59,046 nt of DNA from Mesorhizobium sp. B2-4-15 (GTDB lineage: Bacteria; Pseudomonadota; Alphaproteobacteria; Rhizobiales; Rhizobiaceae). The position numbers and the translations under genes are program-made. Shown here piece after piece: positions 1-8,451 of the stretch (positions within the stretch are counted from its first letter, which is position 1; each line of letters opens with the position of its first letter). The notes beneath the pieces were generated by a model. The model was not told where the DNA came from. It saw only the letters and a list, made by a program, of their open reading frames with translations, and made no database searches. The stretch is taken from NCBI RefSeq assembly GCF_006658505.1, contig NZ_VFUZ01000031.1:1-59046 (forward strand), written 5' to 3'.

Positions 1-106
1 CCGCGAAGCGGAGCGGGGTGGGGGCGGCGCTGCCCCACCCCGTCTCACGAGTTTTGCTTCGCAAAATCGTTCGCCGACCCTCCCCACAAGGGGGAGGGTA
101 AGGCTC
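1..106. repeat. Mosaic of three hairpins downstream of purH
   Basis: Three consecutive inverted repeats fill this gap. The first has GGGGTGGGG (15-23) facing CCCCACCCC (33-41). The second has TTTTGC and GCAAAA around TTC (52-66). The third has ACCCTCCCC and GGGGAGGGT around ACAAG (77-99). The third lies directly 3' of the purH stop on the minus strand and may help end its transcript. The pattern resembles rhizobial intergenic mosaic elements; that family assignment is inference. Confidence 0.5.
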
Positions 107-1723
107 TCAATGCCTGAAATGCCGCACGCCGGTAAACACCATGGCGATGCCGTGTTCGTCGGCGGCGGCGATGACGTCATCATCGCGCATCGAGCCGCCG
201 GGCTGGATGACGGCGGTGGCGCCGGCTTCGATGGCCGACAGCAAGCCATCGGCGAAGGGGAAGAACGCGTCCGAAGCGACGACCGAGCCCTTGGTCAGCG
301 GCTCCGAAAGACCAGCGGTCTCCGCCGCATCGAGCGCTTTGCGGGCGGCGATGCGTGAAGAATCGACCCGGCTCATCTGGCCGGCGCCGATGCCGACCGT
401 GGCGCCGTCCCTGGCATAGACGATGGCGTTCGACTTGACGTGCTTGGCGACTCGGAAGGCGAATTTGAGGTCGGCCATTTCGGCCGGGGTCGGCGCGCGC
501 TTGGTCACCACCTTCAGCTCGAGATCGTCGACGACGGCATTGTCGCGGCCCTGGACGAGCAGGCCGCCGGCTACGGACTTGACCATCGTGCCCGCCGCGC
601 GCGGATCCGGCAGGCCGCCGGTGACCAGCAGGCGCAGGTTCTTCTTCGCCGCGACGATCGCCGCCGCCTCGTCGGTCGCATCGGGCGCTATGATCACCTC
701 GGTGAAGGTTTTCACGATCTCCTCGGCGGCTTCGGCATCGAGGGTGCGATTCATGGCGACGATGCCGCCAAAGGCGGAGACCGGATCGCAGGCCAGCGCC
801 TTGGCGTAGGCTGCCCTCAGCGACGCGCTCTCGGCGACACCGCAAGGGTTGGCATGCTTGATGATGGCGACCGCGGCGGACCGTGCCGGGTCGAATTCGC
901 CCGCCAGTTCGAAGGCCGCGTCGGTGTCGTTGATGTTGTTGTAGGAGAGCTGCTTGCCCTGCAGCTGGCGCGCCGTCGCGACGCCCGGCCGCTTATCGCC
1001 ATTGACATAGAAGCCGGCGACCTGGTGCGGGTTCTCGCCGTAGCGCATCACCTCGGCCAGCCTGCCGCTGAAGGCGCGCCATGTCGGATGCTCGATCTCC
1101 AGCGCCTCGGCGAACCAGCCGGAGATCGCCGCGTCATAGGTGGCGGTGCGGGCAAAGGCCTTGGCCGCCAGCTTCTTGCGGAAATCCAGCGACAGCGAGC
1201 CGATGTTCATTTCCAGCGCGTTCAGCACCGAGGCGTAATCGCTGGGATCGGTGACGATGGCGACATAGGCGTGGTTCTTGGCCGAGGCGCGGATCATCGC
1301 CGGGCCGCCAATGTCGATGTTCTCGACGATCGCCGCATAGTCGGCGCCGGAGCGGCGGACTTCCTCGAACGGATAGAGATTGGAGACGACGAGGTCGATC
1401 GGCTCGATGCCGTATTTGCGCATCGCCGCGGCATGTTCGGGATCGTCGCGCACGCCGAGCAGCGCGCCGTGCACGGAAGGGTGGAGCGTCTTGACGCGGC
1501 CGTCCATGATCTCGGGGAAGCCGGTGAGTTCGGAGACGTCGCGCACCGTCATGCCGGCCTCGGTGATCGCCTTGGCGGTTCCGCCGGTCGAGACCAGCTC
1601 GATACCGGCCGCCGCCAATGCCCTGGCGAAGTCGATCAGGCCGGTCTTGTCGAAAACGGAGAGCAAAGCGCGCCGGACGGGTACGAGGTCCGGCGCGGGG
1701 ATGTTCTTGGCGGCGATGGCCAT
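107..1723 (-). CDS. purH: Bifunctional AICAR transformylase / IMP cyclohydrolase PurH
   Basis: Catalyses the last two steps of de novo IMP synthesis in the cytoplasm: formylation of AICAR with 10-formyl-THF, then ring closure. The 538-residue product has the family's usual length. The N-terminal cyclohydrolase (MGS-like) domain shows STGGTAKAI (about 45-53) and GRVKTLHP (75-82). The transformylase domain shows RYGENPHQ (227-234) and the catalytic KHANPCG (289-295), and the protein ends with the usual GVRHFRH. The ATG at 1723 gives the expected N-terminus. It is the last gene of a minus-strand run htpX-rsmB-heparinase-purH, 92 bp after the heparinase gene. No defect is seen. Confidence 0.98.
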   Translation of the reverse strand: MAIAAKNIPAPDLVPVRRALLSVFDKTGLIDFARALAAAGIELVSTGGTAKAITEAGMTVRDVSELTGFPEIMDGRVKTLHPSVHGALLGVRDDPEHAAAMRKYGIEPIDLVVSNLYPFEEVRRSGADYAAIVENIDIGGPAMIRASAKNHAYVAIVTDPSDYASVLNALEMNIGSLSLDFRKKLAAKAFARTATYDAAISGWFAEALEIEHPTWRAFSGRLAEVMRYGENPHQVAGFYVNGDKRPGVATARQLQGKQLSYNNINDTDAAFELAGEFDPARSAAVAIIKHANPCGVAESASLRAAYAKALACDPVSAFGGIVAMNRTLDAEAAEEIVKTFTEVIIAPDATDEAAAIVAAKKNLRLLVTGGLPDPRAAGTMVKSVAGGLLVQGRDNAVVDDLELKVVTKRAPTPAEMADLKFAFRVAKHVKSNAIVYARDGATVGIGAGQMSRVDSSRIAARKALDAAETAGLSEPLTKGSVVASDAFFPFADGLLSAIEAGATAVIQPGGSMRDDDVIAAADEHGIAMVFTGVRHFRH

Positions 1724-1815
1724 GGGCGCGGCCTTTCACGGCTGGAGGGGCAAGCCCGCGCCGTAGCATATGACATCAGGAAATCAAGCGCCAAGCTCAG
1801 TGGCGGCCAGCACGG

Positions 1816-3540
1816 TCAGTTGTTTTCGGCGTAGCCGGCGATGCGGGTGCGCGTCAGCTGCCAGTGGATCTCGGACACATCCGAGGCCTTGAAGGCGAGC
1901 ACGATCTGCCGGCTGCGGCGCGGCCCGCCAAGGCCGGCGAAATAGATCGATTCCTCGACTTCGGGCGCCACTTCGCTTGACGTGAACACCCAGGTATCGG
2001 CCTGGTCGGCGGCCAGCACCAGGCGGTCGTGCTCGTCCTGCAGCAGGTTGATGTCGGGATGGACATGGAAGCGCACGGTGATGAAGTCACGGCCATTGTT
2101 GCGGATCGCGGCATTGCCGGGCCGCTGGAACCGGTCCCTGCCGGACAGCACATTGCCGTTCGACGACAGCTTCAGTTCGCGCTCATGCAGGAAGCCGAAA
2201 CGCTGGACATAGCCGTCATGGCGGGCGACGAAGCCATGAACGCCCTTCTGGTCGGTGCGCTTGCATTGCACAAGCTGCGGGCCGCCTATCAGCGGCGAAC
2301 CGAGCAGGTCGTTGACCCGCAGCGAATGGCTGAAGCGAGCCGACGAGGTGTCGTTGATGGTGGCGGTGGAGTGCGCGGCGGTGGCGCGCGCCAAAGGCCG
2401 GAACTCGGGGGCGCCATAGGTGTCGATGCCGGCATTGACGATGTAGTGCTGGCGGCCGGAGGACAATTCGAAGGCAAGACAGCCGGCGTGTGCCGCATTG
2501 GACACGTCGACCGGCGGCGGCAGGCCAGTGTCGGCAATGACGGTGGTGCCGCCCATGGACAGGCGCTCATAGCCCGAATGCGGTGCATGCAGCAGCGGCG
2601 CGCCTGCGGTGTCGTCGTGACGAAGGATGGTGGCGATGCGGTCGTGGATGGTGGCGCCCATGCCGTTGAAGCGGGCGAGGCTGCCATCCTGATGGCGGAA
2701 GAAGCGCAGCGCCGGCAGCATGCGGTCGATGGCGCCGATCAGCGCCTGGGGCGGGGCTTCCGCCTGGTTGGCGTAGGTCTGGCGCAGCGGCAAGAGATCC
2801 GCGAGGATTTCCAGCACCGTCATCGGGTTGCGTGAGATATGGCCGCCATCGGCGAGAATCTGGCGGTTGAGTTCCTCGGCGAGCTTGCGGGTGGCGCCGC
2901 GCAGCGCCGAGGCCGGCGCCGGCAGCGAGAGTGCCGCGAAGGCCAATGCGATGCGGGCACGCAGCCGATCCTTGCCGTCGGGCATTTCACGCGCCATCGA
3001 CCTGAGATAGCGGATCTGCATGGCCAGCGATTTCAGGAAGGCGCGATAGAAGGGAAACTCGGCACCCTGCAGCACGACGGAAGAATGTTGCAGCCAGGCG
3101 ATGATGCGCTTGGCCGCCGTCCCGGGCTCCCAGGCAACGCCAGCAATATGGCTGCCATGCATGGCGATCCAGTCGGAAACCAGGGCGCGGGCGTTGGCGG
3201 CGGCAAGCTCGGTGCCGGCGGCCCGCATGTGGCGCAGCCAGCGAAAGCCATGCAAAGTCTTCTGCCAGCCGTGATTGGGCACATTGATCTGGAACGGCGA
3301 CTTGCCGCCGGTCTCGACCAGATGCCCGGACAAAGGATAGCGGCCGTAATAGATCTCGAGCGCGATCTGCGGGTCGGCGAGGCGCAGGTCCGGTGGCGCG
3401 ATCAGAACACGTTCAGGCGTGCGGCCGGAATAGCGCCAGCGATAGACCGGCCCGGCGCGCAGGCGTCGACGCGTCTTGCGCCAGAACTCCTTCGCGACCA
3501 GCGTCCACAGACGCGTCGTGTTGCCGGCAGCAAGTGCCAA
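1816..3540 (-). CDS. Heparinase II/III-family protein
   Basis: A 574-residue protein with an N-terminal (alpha/alpha) toroid-like region (roughly 60-300) and a C-terminal heparinase II/III-like beta region (roughly 310-530, around GYERLSMGGTTVIADTG). Members act on uronic-acid polysaccharides, but the chromosomal alphaproteobacterial type near rsmB and purH has no assigned substrate that I know of. The start is taken as TTG at 3540 because AGGAGGG lies 4 bases upstream in mRNA sense and the protein aligns from there. No clear signal peptide is seen, so its site of action is uncertain. It sits 135 bp after rsmB and 92 bp before purH, all on the same strand. Confidence 0.85.
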   Translation of the reverse strand: MALAAGNTTRLWTLVAKEFWRKTRRRLRAGPVYRWRYSGRTPERVLIAPPDLRLADPQIALEIYYGRYPLSGHLVETGGKSPFQINVPNHGWQKTLHGFRWLRHMRAAGTELAAANARALVSDWIAMHGSHIAGVAWEPGTAAKRIIAWLQHSSVVLQGAEFPFYRAFLKSLAMQIRYLRSMAREMPDGKDRLRARIALAFAALSLPAPASALRGATRKLAEELNRQILADGGHISRNPMTVLEILADLLPLRQTYANQAEAPPQALIGAIDRMLPALRFFRHQDGSLARFNGMGATIHDRIATILRHDDTAGAPLLHAPHSGYERLSMGGTTVIADTGLPPPVDVSNAAHAGCLAFELSSGRQHYIVNAGIDTYGAPEFRPLARATAAHSTATINDTSSARFSHSLRVNDLLGSPLIGGPQLVQCKRTDQKGVHGFVARHDGYVQRFGFLHERELKLSSNGNVLSGRDRFQRPGNAAIRNNGRDFITVRFHVHPDINLLQDEHDRLVLAADQADTWVFTSSEVAPEVEESIYFAGLGGPRRSRQIVLAFKASDVSEIHWQLTRTRIAGYAENN

Positions 3541-3675
3541 AAGCCCTCCTGGTCGTCCTCAACCCCCAAGCACGAGTTTACATGATTGAACGAGACGTGC
3601 GAAGGCGAATTCCCGGGAACGGCTGCGGTTCACCCGGTTTACCCAGGCTCTCCCTAAAAAAGTCAGCAAAATGCA

Positions 3676-5100
3676 TTAGCCGGCTCTGCGCATGCGAGCG
3701 GCGAAAAAACCATCCAGGCCCGAGCGCTCCGGCGCGCCGAGGTCGAGATCGGCGGGCGTTGTGCGCAGCGTGCCTTGCGCCGTCAGGAACGAATCGATGC
3801 CGGCGATCTCGCCCTGCCGCAGCGGATCGTCGACGACCGTCGGCGTCTCTTTGAGGAAAGCGCGATAGAGCTCTTCGCCTTCGAGCGGGTCGAGCGAACA
3901 GTTGGAAAAGACGATCCTGCCGCCCGGTTTCACCAAGGTGACGGCGCGGGCGAGCAGTCGGCGCTGCAGGTCGGCGAGCTTCTCGACATCGGCCGTGGTC
4001 TTGGTCCAAGGCACGTCGGGATGCCGGCGTACCGTGCCGGTCGATGAGCATGGCGCGTCGAGCAGCACGGCGTCGAACAACTCCTCGGGCTGGTAGTTCA
4101 GGAGGTCCGCCTGGACGACGTCGGCGGCGAGCCCGAGACGGTCGAGATTCTGCGCCAGCCGCGCCAGCCGGTTCTTCGAGGTGTCGACCCCGGTGACCCT
4201 GGCCCCGGCCAGGATCAACTGCGCGGTCTTGCCGCCGGGCGCGGCGCAGAGGTCGGCGACGCTCAGGCCGGTGACATCACCGAACAGCCGGGCGGGAAGG
4301 CTGGCGGCCGCATCCTGAACCCACCATGCACCTGCTTCGAAGCCGGGCAGTTCGGGGACGGATGCGCTGAGTTTTTCCACCCGCACCGTGCCGGTCGGCA
4401 GGACGATGCCGCCGAGCTTTTCGGCCCAGAGTTCGGGATCGGCCTTGACCGTGAAATCGACGGGCGCCTCGTGGCGATGGGCCGCGAGGATCTGCCCGGC
4501 CTTGTCCACGCCATAGGCGGCCTTCAGACGGTCGGAAAACCATTTCGGCGCTTCGTCGGTGGCGGCGAGAGCGGCGGGCAATTCGGTTTCCTTGGCACGC
4601 GCCAGCGTGCGCAGAACGCCATTCACCAGACCGGAAAAGCGCTGTGTGCGCGGATCGGATTTGGCGTGCGTCACCGCGAGGTCGACGGCGGCGCTGTCTG
4701 GAATGTCGAGGAACAGGATCTGCGCCGCCGCCACATGCAGGACGTGCGACAGCGCTGTGGCGTTTGGCGGCAGCGGCTTTTCCAGCCGGCGCGCCAGCAG
4801 TCCTGATATGGTCATGCGATAACGTAGCGCCGTGACAAGGATAGCGCGAACCAGGCCGCGGTCACGCAAATCGAGCGCCTTGTATTGCGGATGGCCGTTC
4901 TCGTGATCGGTCAGCCCGTCTAGCGGCGTCTTGGCGTCGATGACGGCGGCAAGCAGCCGCGCCGCCGCCTTGCGCGCGGCGAGGCCGGCAACGAATTCGC
5001 CGCCGGCATTGTGTTCCTGATCGCCTGAAACGGTGCGTCGAGGTCGGCCGGCCACGCTCACGACCACCGGCCCTTGGGCCCGGTCGGATTGCGACCCCAT
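3676..5100 (-). CDS. rsmB: 16S rRNA (cytosine-967 C5)-methyltransferase RsmB
   Basis: SAM-dependent m5C methyltransferase of the RsmB/Sun (Fmu) type, 474 residues. An N-terminal NusB-like helical domain (about 35-180) precedes the Rossmann methyltransferase domain. SAM motif I DLCAAPGGK is at 283-291. The two conserved cysteines are in DAPCS (C351) and SNCS (C401). The ATG at 5100 is chosen because upstream in-frame codons lie deeper inside htpX and encode low-complexity sequence. With this start it overlaps the 3' end of htpX by 43 bases, which suggests translational coupling. The exact rRNA target is inferred from the family; other m5C targets are possible. Confidence 0.93.
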   Translation of the reverse strand: MGSQSDRAQGPVVVSVAGRPRRTVSGDQEHNAGGEFVAGLAARKAAARLLAAVIDAKTPLDGLTDHENGHPQYKALDLRDRGLVRAILVTALRYRMTISGLLARRLEKPLPPNATALSHVLHVAAAQILFLDIPDSAAVDLAVTHAKSDPRTQRFSGLVNGVLRTLARAKETELPAALAATDEAPKWFSDRLKAAYGVDKAGQILAAHRHEAPVDFTVKADPELWAEKLGGIVLPTGTVRVEKLSASVPELPGFEAGAWWVQDAAASLPARLFGDVTGLSVADLCAAPGGKTAQLILAGARVTGVDTSKNRLARLAQNLDRLGLAADVVQADLLNYQPEELFDAVLLDAPCSSTGTVRRHPDVPWTKTTADVEKLADLQRRLLARAVTLVKPGGRIVFSNCSLDPLEGEELYRAFLKETPTVVDDPLRQGEIAGIDSFLTAQGTLRTTPADLDLGAPERSGLDGFFAARMRRAG

Positions 5101-6080
5101 GGATTGGGCCTCGGCCTGGCGGGTTCCTCCGGCTGTTCGGGCTGCGCGGCCTGGCCCCATGGGCCTGTCGGCTGCTGTTCATCCGCCCGCCGAGCCGTCG
5201 GGGCCTGGCGCGGCGCGGCCTTCGCGTCGCTGCCTCCCATCTGTTGCGCCATCGCCTGCAAGGCGGCGATGCGGTTCTCGGTGCTCGGATGGGTGGAGAA
5301 CAGATTGTCCATGCGCTCGCCATGCAGGGGGTTGATGATGAAGAGATGCGCCATCGCCGGGTTGCGTTCGGCATCGGCGTTGGGAATGCGTTCGGCCCCG
5401 CGGGCAATCTTGTCAAGCGCGGAGGCCAGCCACAGCGGGTGTCCACAGATTTCGGCGCCGCGCCGGTCGGCTTCGTATTCGCGGGTGCGGCTGACCGCCA
5501 TCTGCACGATCATGGCGGCGAAGGGCGCCACGATCATCGCCGCCAGTACGCCGACAAAGCCGAACGGGTTGTTGTTGTCGCGATTGCCGCCAAGGAAAAA
5601 GGCGAAATTGCCGAGCATCGAGATGGCGCCTGCAAACGTCGCCACGATGGTCATGGTCAGCGTGTCACGATGCTGCACATGGGCGAGCTCGTGCGCCATC
5701 ACGGCGGCGACCTCTTCGTGGGTCAGCCGCTCCAGCAGGCCGGTGGAGGCGGCGACCGCCGCGTTCTGCGGGTTGCGGCCGGTGGCAAACGCATTCGGCT
5801 GCGGGCTGTCGATCAGATAGGTCCTGGGCATCGGCAGGCCGGCCTGCTTGGCCAGGGCCTGGACAATGGCGTAATATTCCGGCGCGTTCTTCTCGTCGAC
5901 CTCGACGGCATGGTTCATCGACAGCACCATCTTGTCGGCATTCCAATAGCTGAACAGATTGGTGCCGGCGGCGATCAGCAAGGCGATAATCATGCCGCCC
6001 GAACCGCCGATCAGGAAGCCGACGCCCATGAACAGGGCCGTCATGGCGGCCAGAAGCATCGCGGTGCGCAAAGTGTTCAT
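5058..6080 (-). CDS. htpX: Membrane zinc metalloprotease HtpX (M48)
   Basis: Inner-membrane M48 protease that degrades misfolded membrane proteins, with its active site facing the cytoplasm. The 340-residue product starts with two hydrophobic segments (about 5-45). It carries the zinc motif HELAH at 130-134 and the third-ligand region REYEAD at 200-205. A Pro/Gln/Ala-rich tail after about residue 265 makes it longer than E. coli HtpX (293 residues). The ATG at 6080 has AGGAG 7 bases upstream. A sigma-32-like promoter lies at 6140-6168, consistent with heat-shock control. rsmB begins inside its 3' end. Confidence 0.95.
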   Translation of the reverse strand: MNTLRTAMLLAAMTALFMGVGFLIGGSGGMIIALLIAAGTNLFSYWNADKMVLSMNHAVEVDEKNAPEYYAIVQALAKQAGLPMPRTYLIDSPQPNAFATGRNPQNAAVAASTGLLERLTHEEVAAVMAHELAHVQHRDTLTMTIVATFAGAISMLGNFAFFLGGNRDNNNPFGFVGVLAAMIVAPFAAMIVQMAVSRTREYEADRRGAEICGHPLWLASALDKIARGAERIPNADAERNPAMAHLFIINPLHGERMDNLFSTHPSTENRIAALQAMAQQMGGSDAKAAPRQAPTARRADEQQPTGPWGQAAQPEQPEEPARPRPNPWGRNPTGPKGRWS

Positions 6081-6139
6081 CGTCTGCTCCTGTCACGCTG
6101 GTGATGAAAGGGGGTCGATAGTCCTAGGCTCATCGCTAT

Positions 6140-6168
6140 ATGATGGGAAACGCCTGCCCCTGTTTCAA
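6140..6168 (-). promoter_or_regulatory. Candidate heat-shock (RpoH-type) promoter for htpX
   Basis: Read on the minus strand, TTGAAA (6163-6168) is followed after 15 bases by CCCATCAT (6140-6147). This fits the sigma-32 pattern CTTGAAA, 13-15 bases, CCCCATnT. The predicted transcription start near 6133 gives a leader of about 50 bases to the htpX ATG at 6080. HtpX is a classic envelope/heat-stress protease, so the assignment makes biological sense. No experimental start is known. Confidence 0.5.
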
Positions 6169-6185
6169 TCCGCCCGAGATGTCGC

Positions 6186-6410
6186 ATGAACGAGGAAACC
6201 AGTAAAACGCCAGCCGCCGGTCCGAATGACGGAGCGTCGCCGAAGGCACTCACTCCCGCCGCCCGCCGTGCGCTGGCCGAGGCCGAAGCACGGCGGCAGG
6301 ACTACCGCCGCAAGGAAGCCGCGCTGCCCCGGGAAATCGGCGGCCGTGGTGGCAAGGAACCCGGTCGCTATGGCGACTGGGAAGTCAAAGGTCTGACCAG
6401 CGACTTTTAG
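6186..6410 (+). CDS. DUF1674 protein, succinate dehydrogenase assembly factor 4-like
   Basis: A 74-residue basic, disordered N-terminal region followed by the family's C-terminal signature RYGDWEVKGLTSDF. DUF1674 is the bacterial counterpart of mitochondrial SDHAF4, which binds flavinylated SdhA and promotes succinate dehydrogenase assembly. The gene diverges from htpX, about 105 bp between the starts, and is followed convergently by the HAD phosphatase gene 8 bp away. Its function here rests on the family only. Confidence 0.85.
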   Translation: MNEETSKTPAAGPNDGASPKALTPAARRALAEAEARRQDYRRKEAALPREIGGRGGKEPGRYGDWEVKGLTSDF

Positions 6411-6418
6411 AGATCGAT

Positions 6419-7084
6419 CTAGGCTGCACTGCGCTGCGGTTCGAGCGCGATCCAGCCGCGTTCGTCGATGGTGATGCCGATCGCGTCGTAGCCTGTGATC
6501 GACGCGTGCTGCGTCGCCATGGGATGCCGGTGGGTGGCGTTGATCACCATGACCGCGGCATCCGCCGCCTCGGCCGCCGTGATGCCGGCCGGAGCATCCT
6601 CGAACACAAGGCAGTCGCGCGCATCGACGCCGAGCCGTTCGGCACCCAGCAGGAAGCAGTCCGGCGCCGGCTTGCCACGCGAAACATCTTCCGCGGCGAC
6701 GAGGATGGCGGGAACCGGAATGCCGGCGGCCTTCAGGCGCAGCAGCGCCAGTTCGCGCGGCGCGGAGGTCACGATCGCCCAGCTTTCGCGCGGCAGCGAA
6801 TTGAGGAACACCACGGCGCCGGCGATCGGGACAATGCCGTCCAGATCGGCGGCCTCGGCCTTCAGCAGCAGGTCCGCCTCATGCGCCGGATCAATGCCTG
6901 GGAGGGCAAGGCCGGTGATGGTCTCGATCGCCCGCACGCCGTGGATCGTCGGCAGGAAGGCGGCGACGTCGAGGCCCTGTCGGCGCGCCCAATCGCTCCA
7001 CACCCGCTCCGCCGACGCAATGGAATTGATGAGTGTGCCGTCCATGTCGAAGAGGAAGGCGGCGAATTTTCTGCCAGCAAACAT
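6419..7084 (-). CDS. HAD-superfamily (subfamily IA) sugar-phosphatase-like hydrolase
   Basis: A 221-residue haloacid-dehalogenase phosphatase. Motif I DMDGT is at 13-17, the motif III lysine is in RGKPAPD (K138), and motif IV is VFEDAPAG (E162, D163). The size and the GKPxPD signature fit the phosphoglycolate / 2-deoxyglucose-6-phosphate / sugar-phosphatase branch; the substrate cannot be read from sequence. The start is the ATG at 7084 (MFAGRKF), since the in-frame extension upstream has no homology-like features. It converges with the DUF1674 gene. Confidence 0.85.
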   Translation of the reverse strand: MFAGRKFAAFLFDMDGTLINSIASAERVWSDWARRQGLDVAAFLPTIHGVRAIETITGLALPGIDPAHEADLLLKAEAADLDGIVPIAGAVVFLNSLPRESWAIVTSAPRELALLRLKAAGIPVPAILVAAEDVSRGKPAPDCFLLGAERLGVDARDCLVFEDAPAGITAAEAADAAVMVINATHRHPMATQHASITGYDAIGITIDERGWIALEPQRSAA

Positions 7085-7249
7085 GATTTTCCTTGAAATC
7101 CGGGGGTGCGTCGAGGGAGGGCGCAACGTAACGTCCAGCCGCGGACATGGAAAGGCGCGCCGGCCTATTTTGCGGCGGCCCGGGAACCACCGCTACCTTG
7201 CGACGTTGCAATCGCACATCCCCAACATGCGACCCAAGGGACGACGCCC

Positions 7250-8119
7250 ATGCTGATCCGCCTCGGCTACGAGATCGCCATTGAATGCGCCGAGGCCACT
7301 CCCGTGATTTCATTGCTCGAGATCCACAAGGACAGGCAGGCCGACATCAAGCGGCAAACGCGTGTGCTGAACTCGCCCTCGGTGCCGACCAGGCTCCACG
7401 AGGATCTGCACGGCAATGGCTGCCGCCGCTTCACCGCGCCTGCCGGCACCTTTCGCATCCTCTACGACGCGGTGGTCGAGGACAGCGGCGAGACGGACGA
7501 GGTCAACACGCTGGCCAGGGAAATGCCGGTTGCCGAATTGCCCGACGAGGTGCTCGGCCATCTCCTCGGCAGCCGCTACTGCGAGACCGATCATTTGAGC
7601 AATCTCGCCTGGCAACTGTTCGGCCATCTTCCACCCGGCTGGGCGCGGGTGCAGGCGATCGTCGACTATGTCCACAACCGCCTGTCCTTCGGCTATGGCT
7701 ACGCGCGGTCGACCCGCACGGCGGCGCAGGCGCATGAGGAACGGGTCGGGGTGTGCCGCGACTTCGCCCATCTGGCGATCACGCTCTGCCGGTGCATGAA
7801 CATTCCGGCGCGCTATGTGAACGGCTATCTCGGCGACATCGGCGTGCCAGCCGATCCGGCGCCGATGGATTTCTCGGCCTGGATGGAGGTGTTCCTCGAC
7901 GGCAAGTGGTACACGTTCGATCCGCGCCACAATCAGCCCAGGATCGGCCGCGTCGTCATTGCGCGCGGGCGCGACGCCACGGACGTGCCCCTGCTGCACA
8001 GCTTCGGCCCGCACCGGCTGACCCTGTTCAAAGTCTGGACCTATGAACAGGAAGGCAGGCTGTTCAATCCTCCCAATCATCGCGTCGACAGGACGGCCAG
8101 CGCGCAAATGTTGGGCTAA
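7250..8119 (+). CDS. Transglutaminase-like cysteine-protease-fold protein
   Basis: A 289-residue cytoplasmic protein with the bacterial transglutaminase N-terminal beta domain (about 1-95) followed by the transglutaminase-like core. The nucleophile region is RVGVCRDFAH (C169), and FDPRHN carries the Asp (D224). Where many relatives have a His before AW(x)E(V/A), this protein has DFSAWMEVF, with S209 there. Either the catalytic base comes from elsewhere or activity is lost. The ATG at 7250 is chosen because the family's N-terminus (MLIRLGYEI) begins there. It stands alone on its strand; substrate unknown. Confidence 0.85.
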   Translation: MLIRLGYEIAIECAEATPVISLLEIHKDRQADIKRQTRVLNSPSVPTRLHEDLHGNGCRRFTAPAGTFRILYDAVVEDSGETDEVNTLAREMPVAELPDEVLGHLLGSRYCETDHLSNLAWQLFGHLPPGWARVQAIVDYVHNRLSFGYGYARSTRTAAQAHEERVGVCRDFAHLAITLCRCMNIPARYVNGYLGDIGVPADPAPMDFSAWMEVFLDGKWYTFDPRHNQPRIGRVVIARGRDATDVPLLHSFGPHRLTLFKVWTYEQEGRLFNPPNHRVDRTASAQMLG

Positions 8120-8451
8120 GGTGCGTCGATATTCAGGTGTGTTCGTGCCTCAACTTACCTGGCAATTTCGGGACAGGTGATCCGCTTCGGCACAAGAGGC
8201 CTGTGCCGCGACAGGACGGCTCGAAGCATTCCGTGATTGCTCCAGTTCGAGCATGGTAAGCGGTCCGTAAACGCTGCGGGCAGCCTGGTTCTCGCGTTTA
8301 CCGGTCGTTCACCTTTGCAAAGGCCGTAATCAAATAAAAACAATGGGTTGACGTTGATGGTTCCGTTTCGGCCCACGGTTGGCGCCGTCCGGCTGGAATC
8401 CTGCATTGCCCTGTCCGCGGCGACGAGGCCGAGGCATGCGGAGGCTGTTGG
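8120..8451. other. Gene-free gap with one inverted repeat
   Basis: There is no convincing gene in these 332 bases. GTAAACGC (8267-8274) and GCGTTTAC (8294-8301) form a perfect 8-bp inverted repeat with a 19-base spacer. This could be an operator or hairpin upstream of the TadG-like gene. A TTGACG hexamer at 8346-8351 has no good -10 partner. Confidence 0.4.

Noticed and set aside
440..1834. 464-codon frame antisense to purH
   Set aside because: No domain; purH is complete on the other strand.
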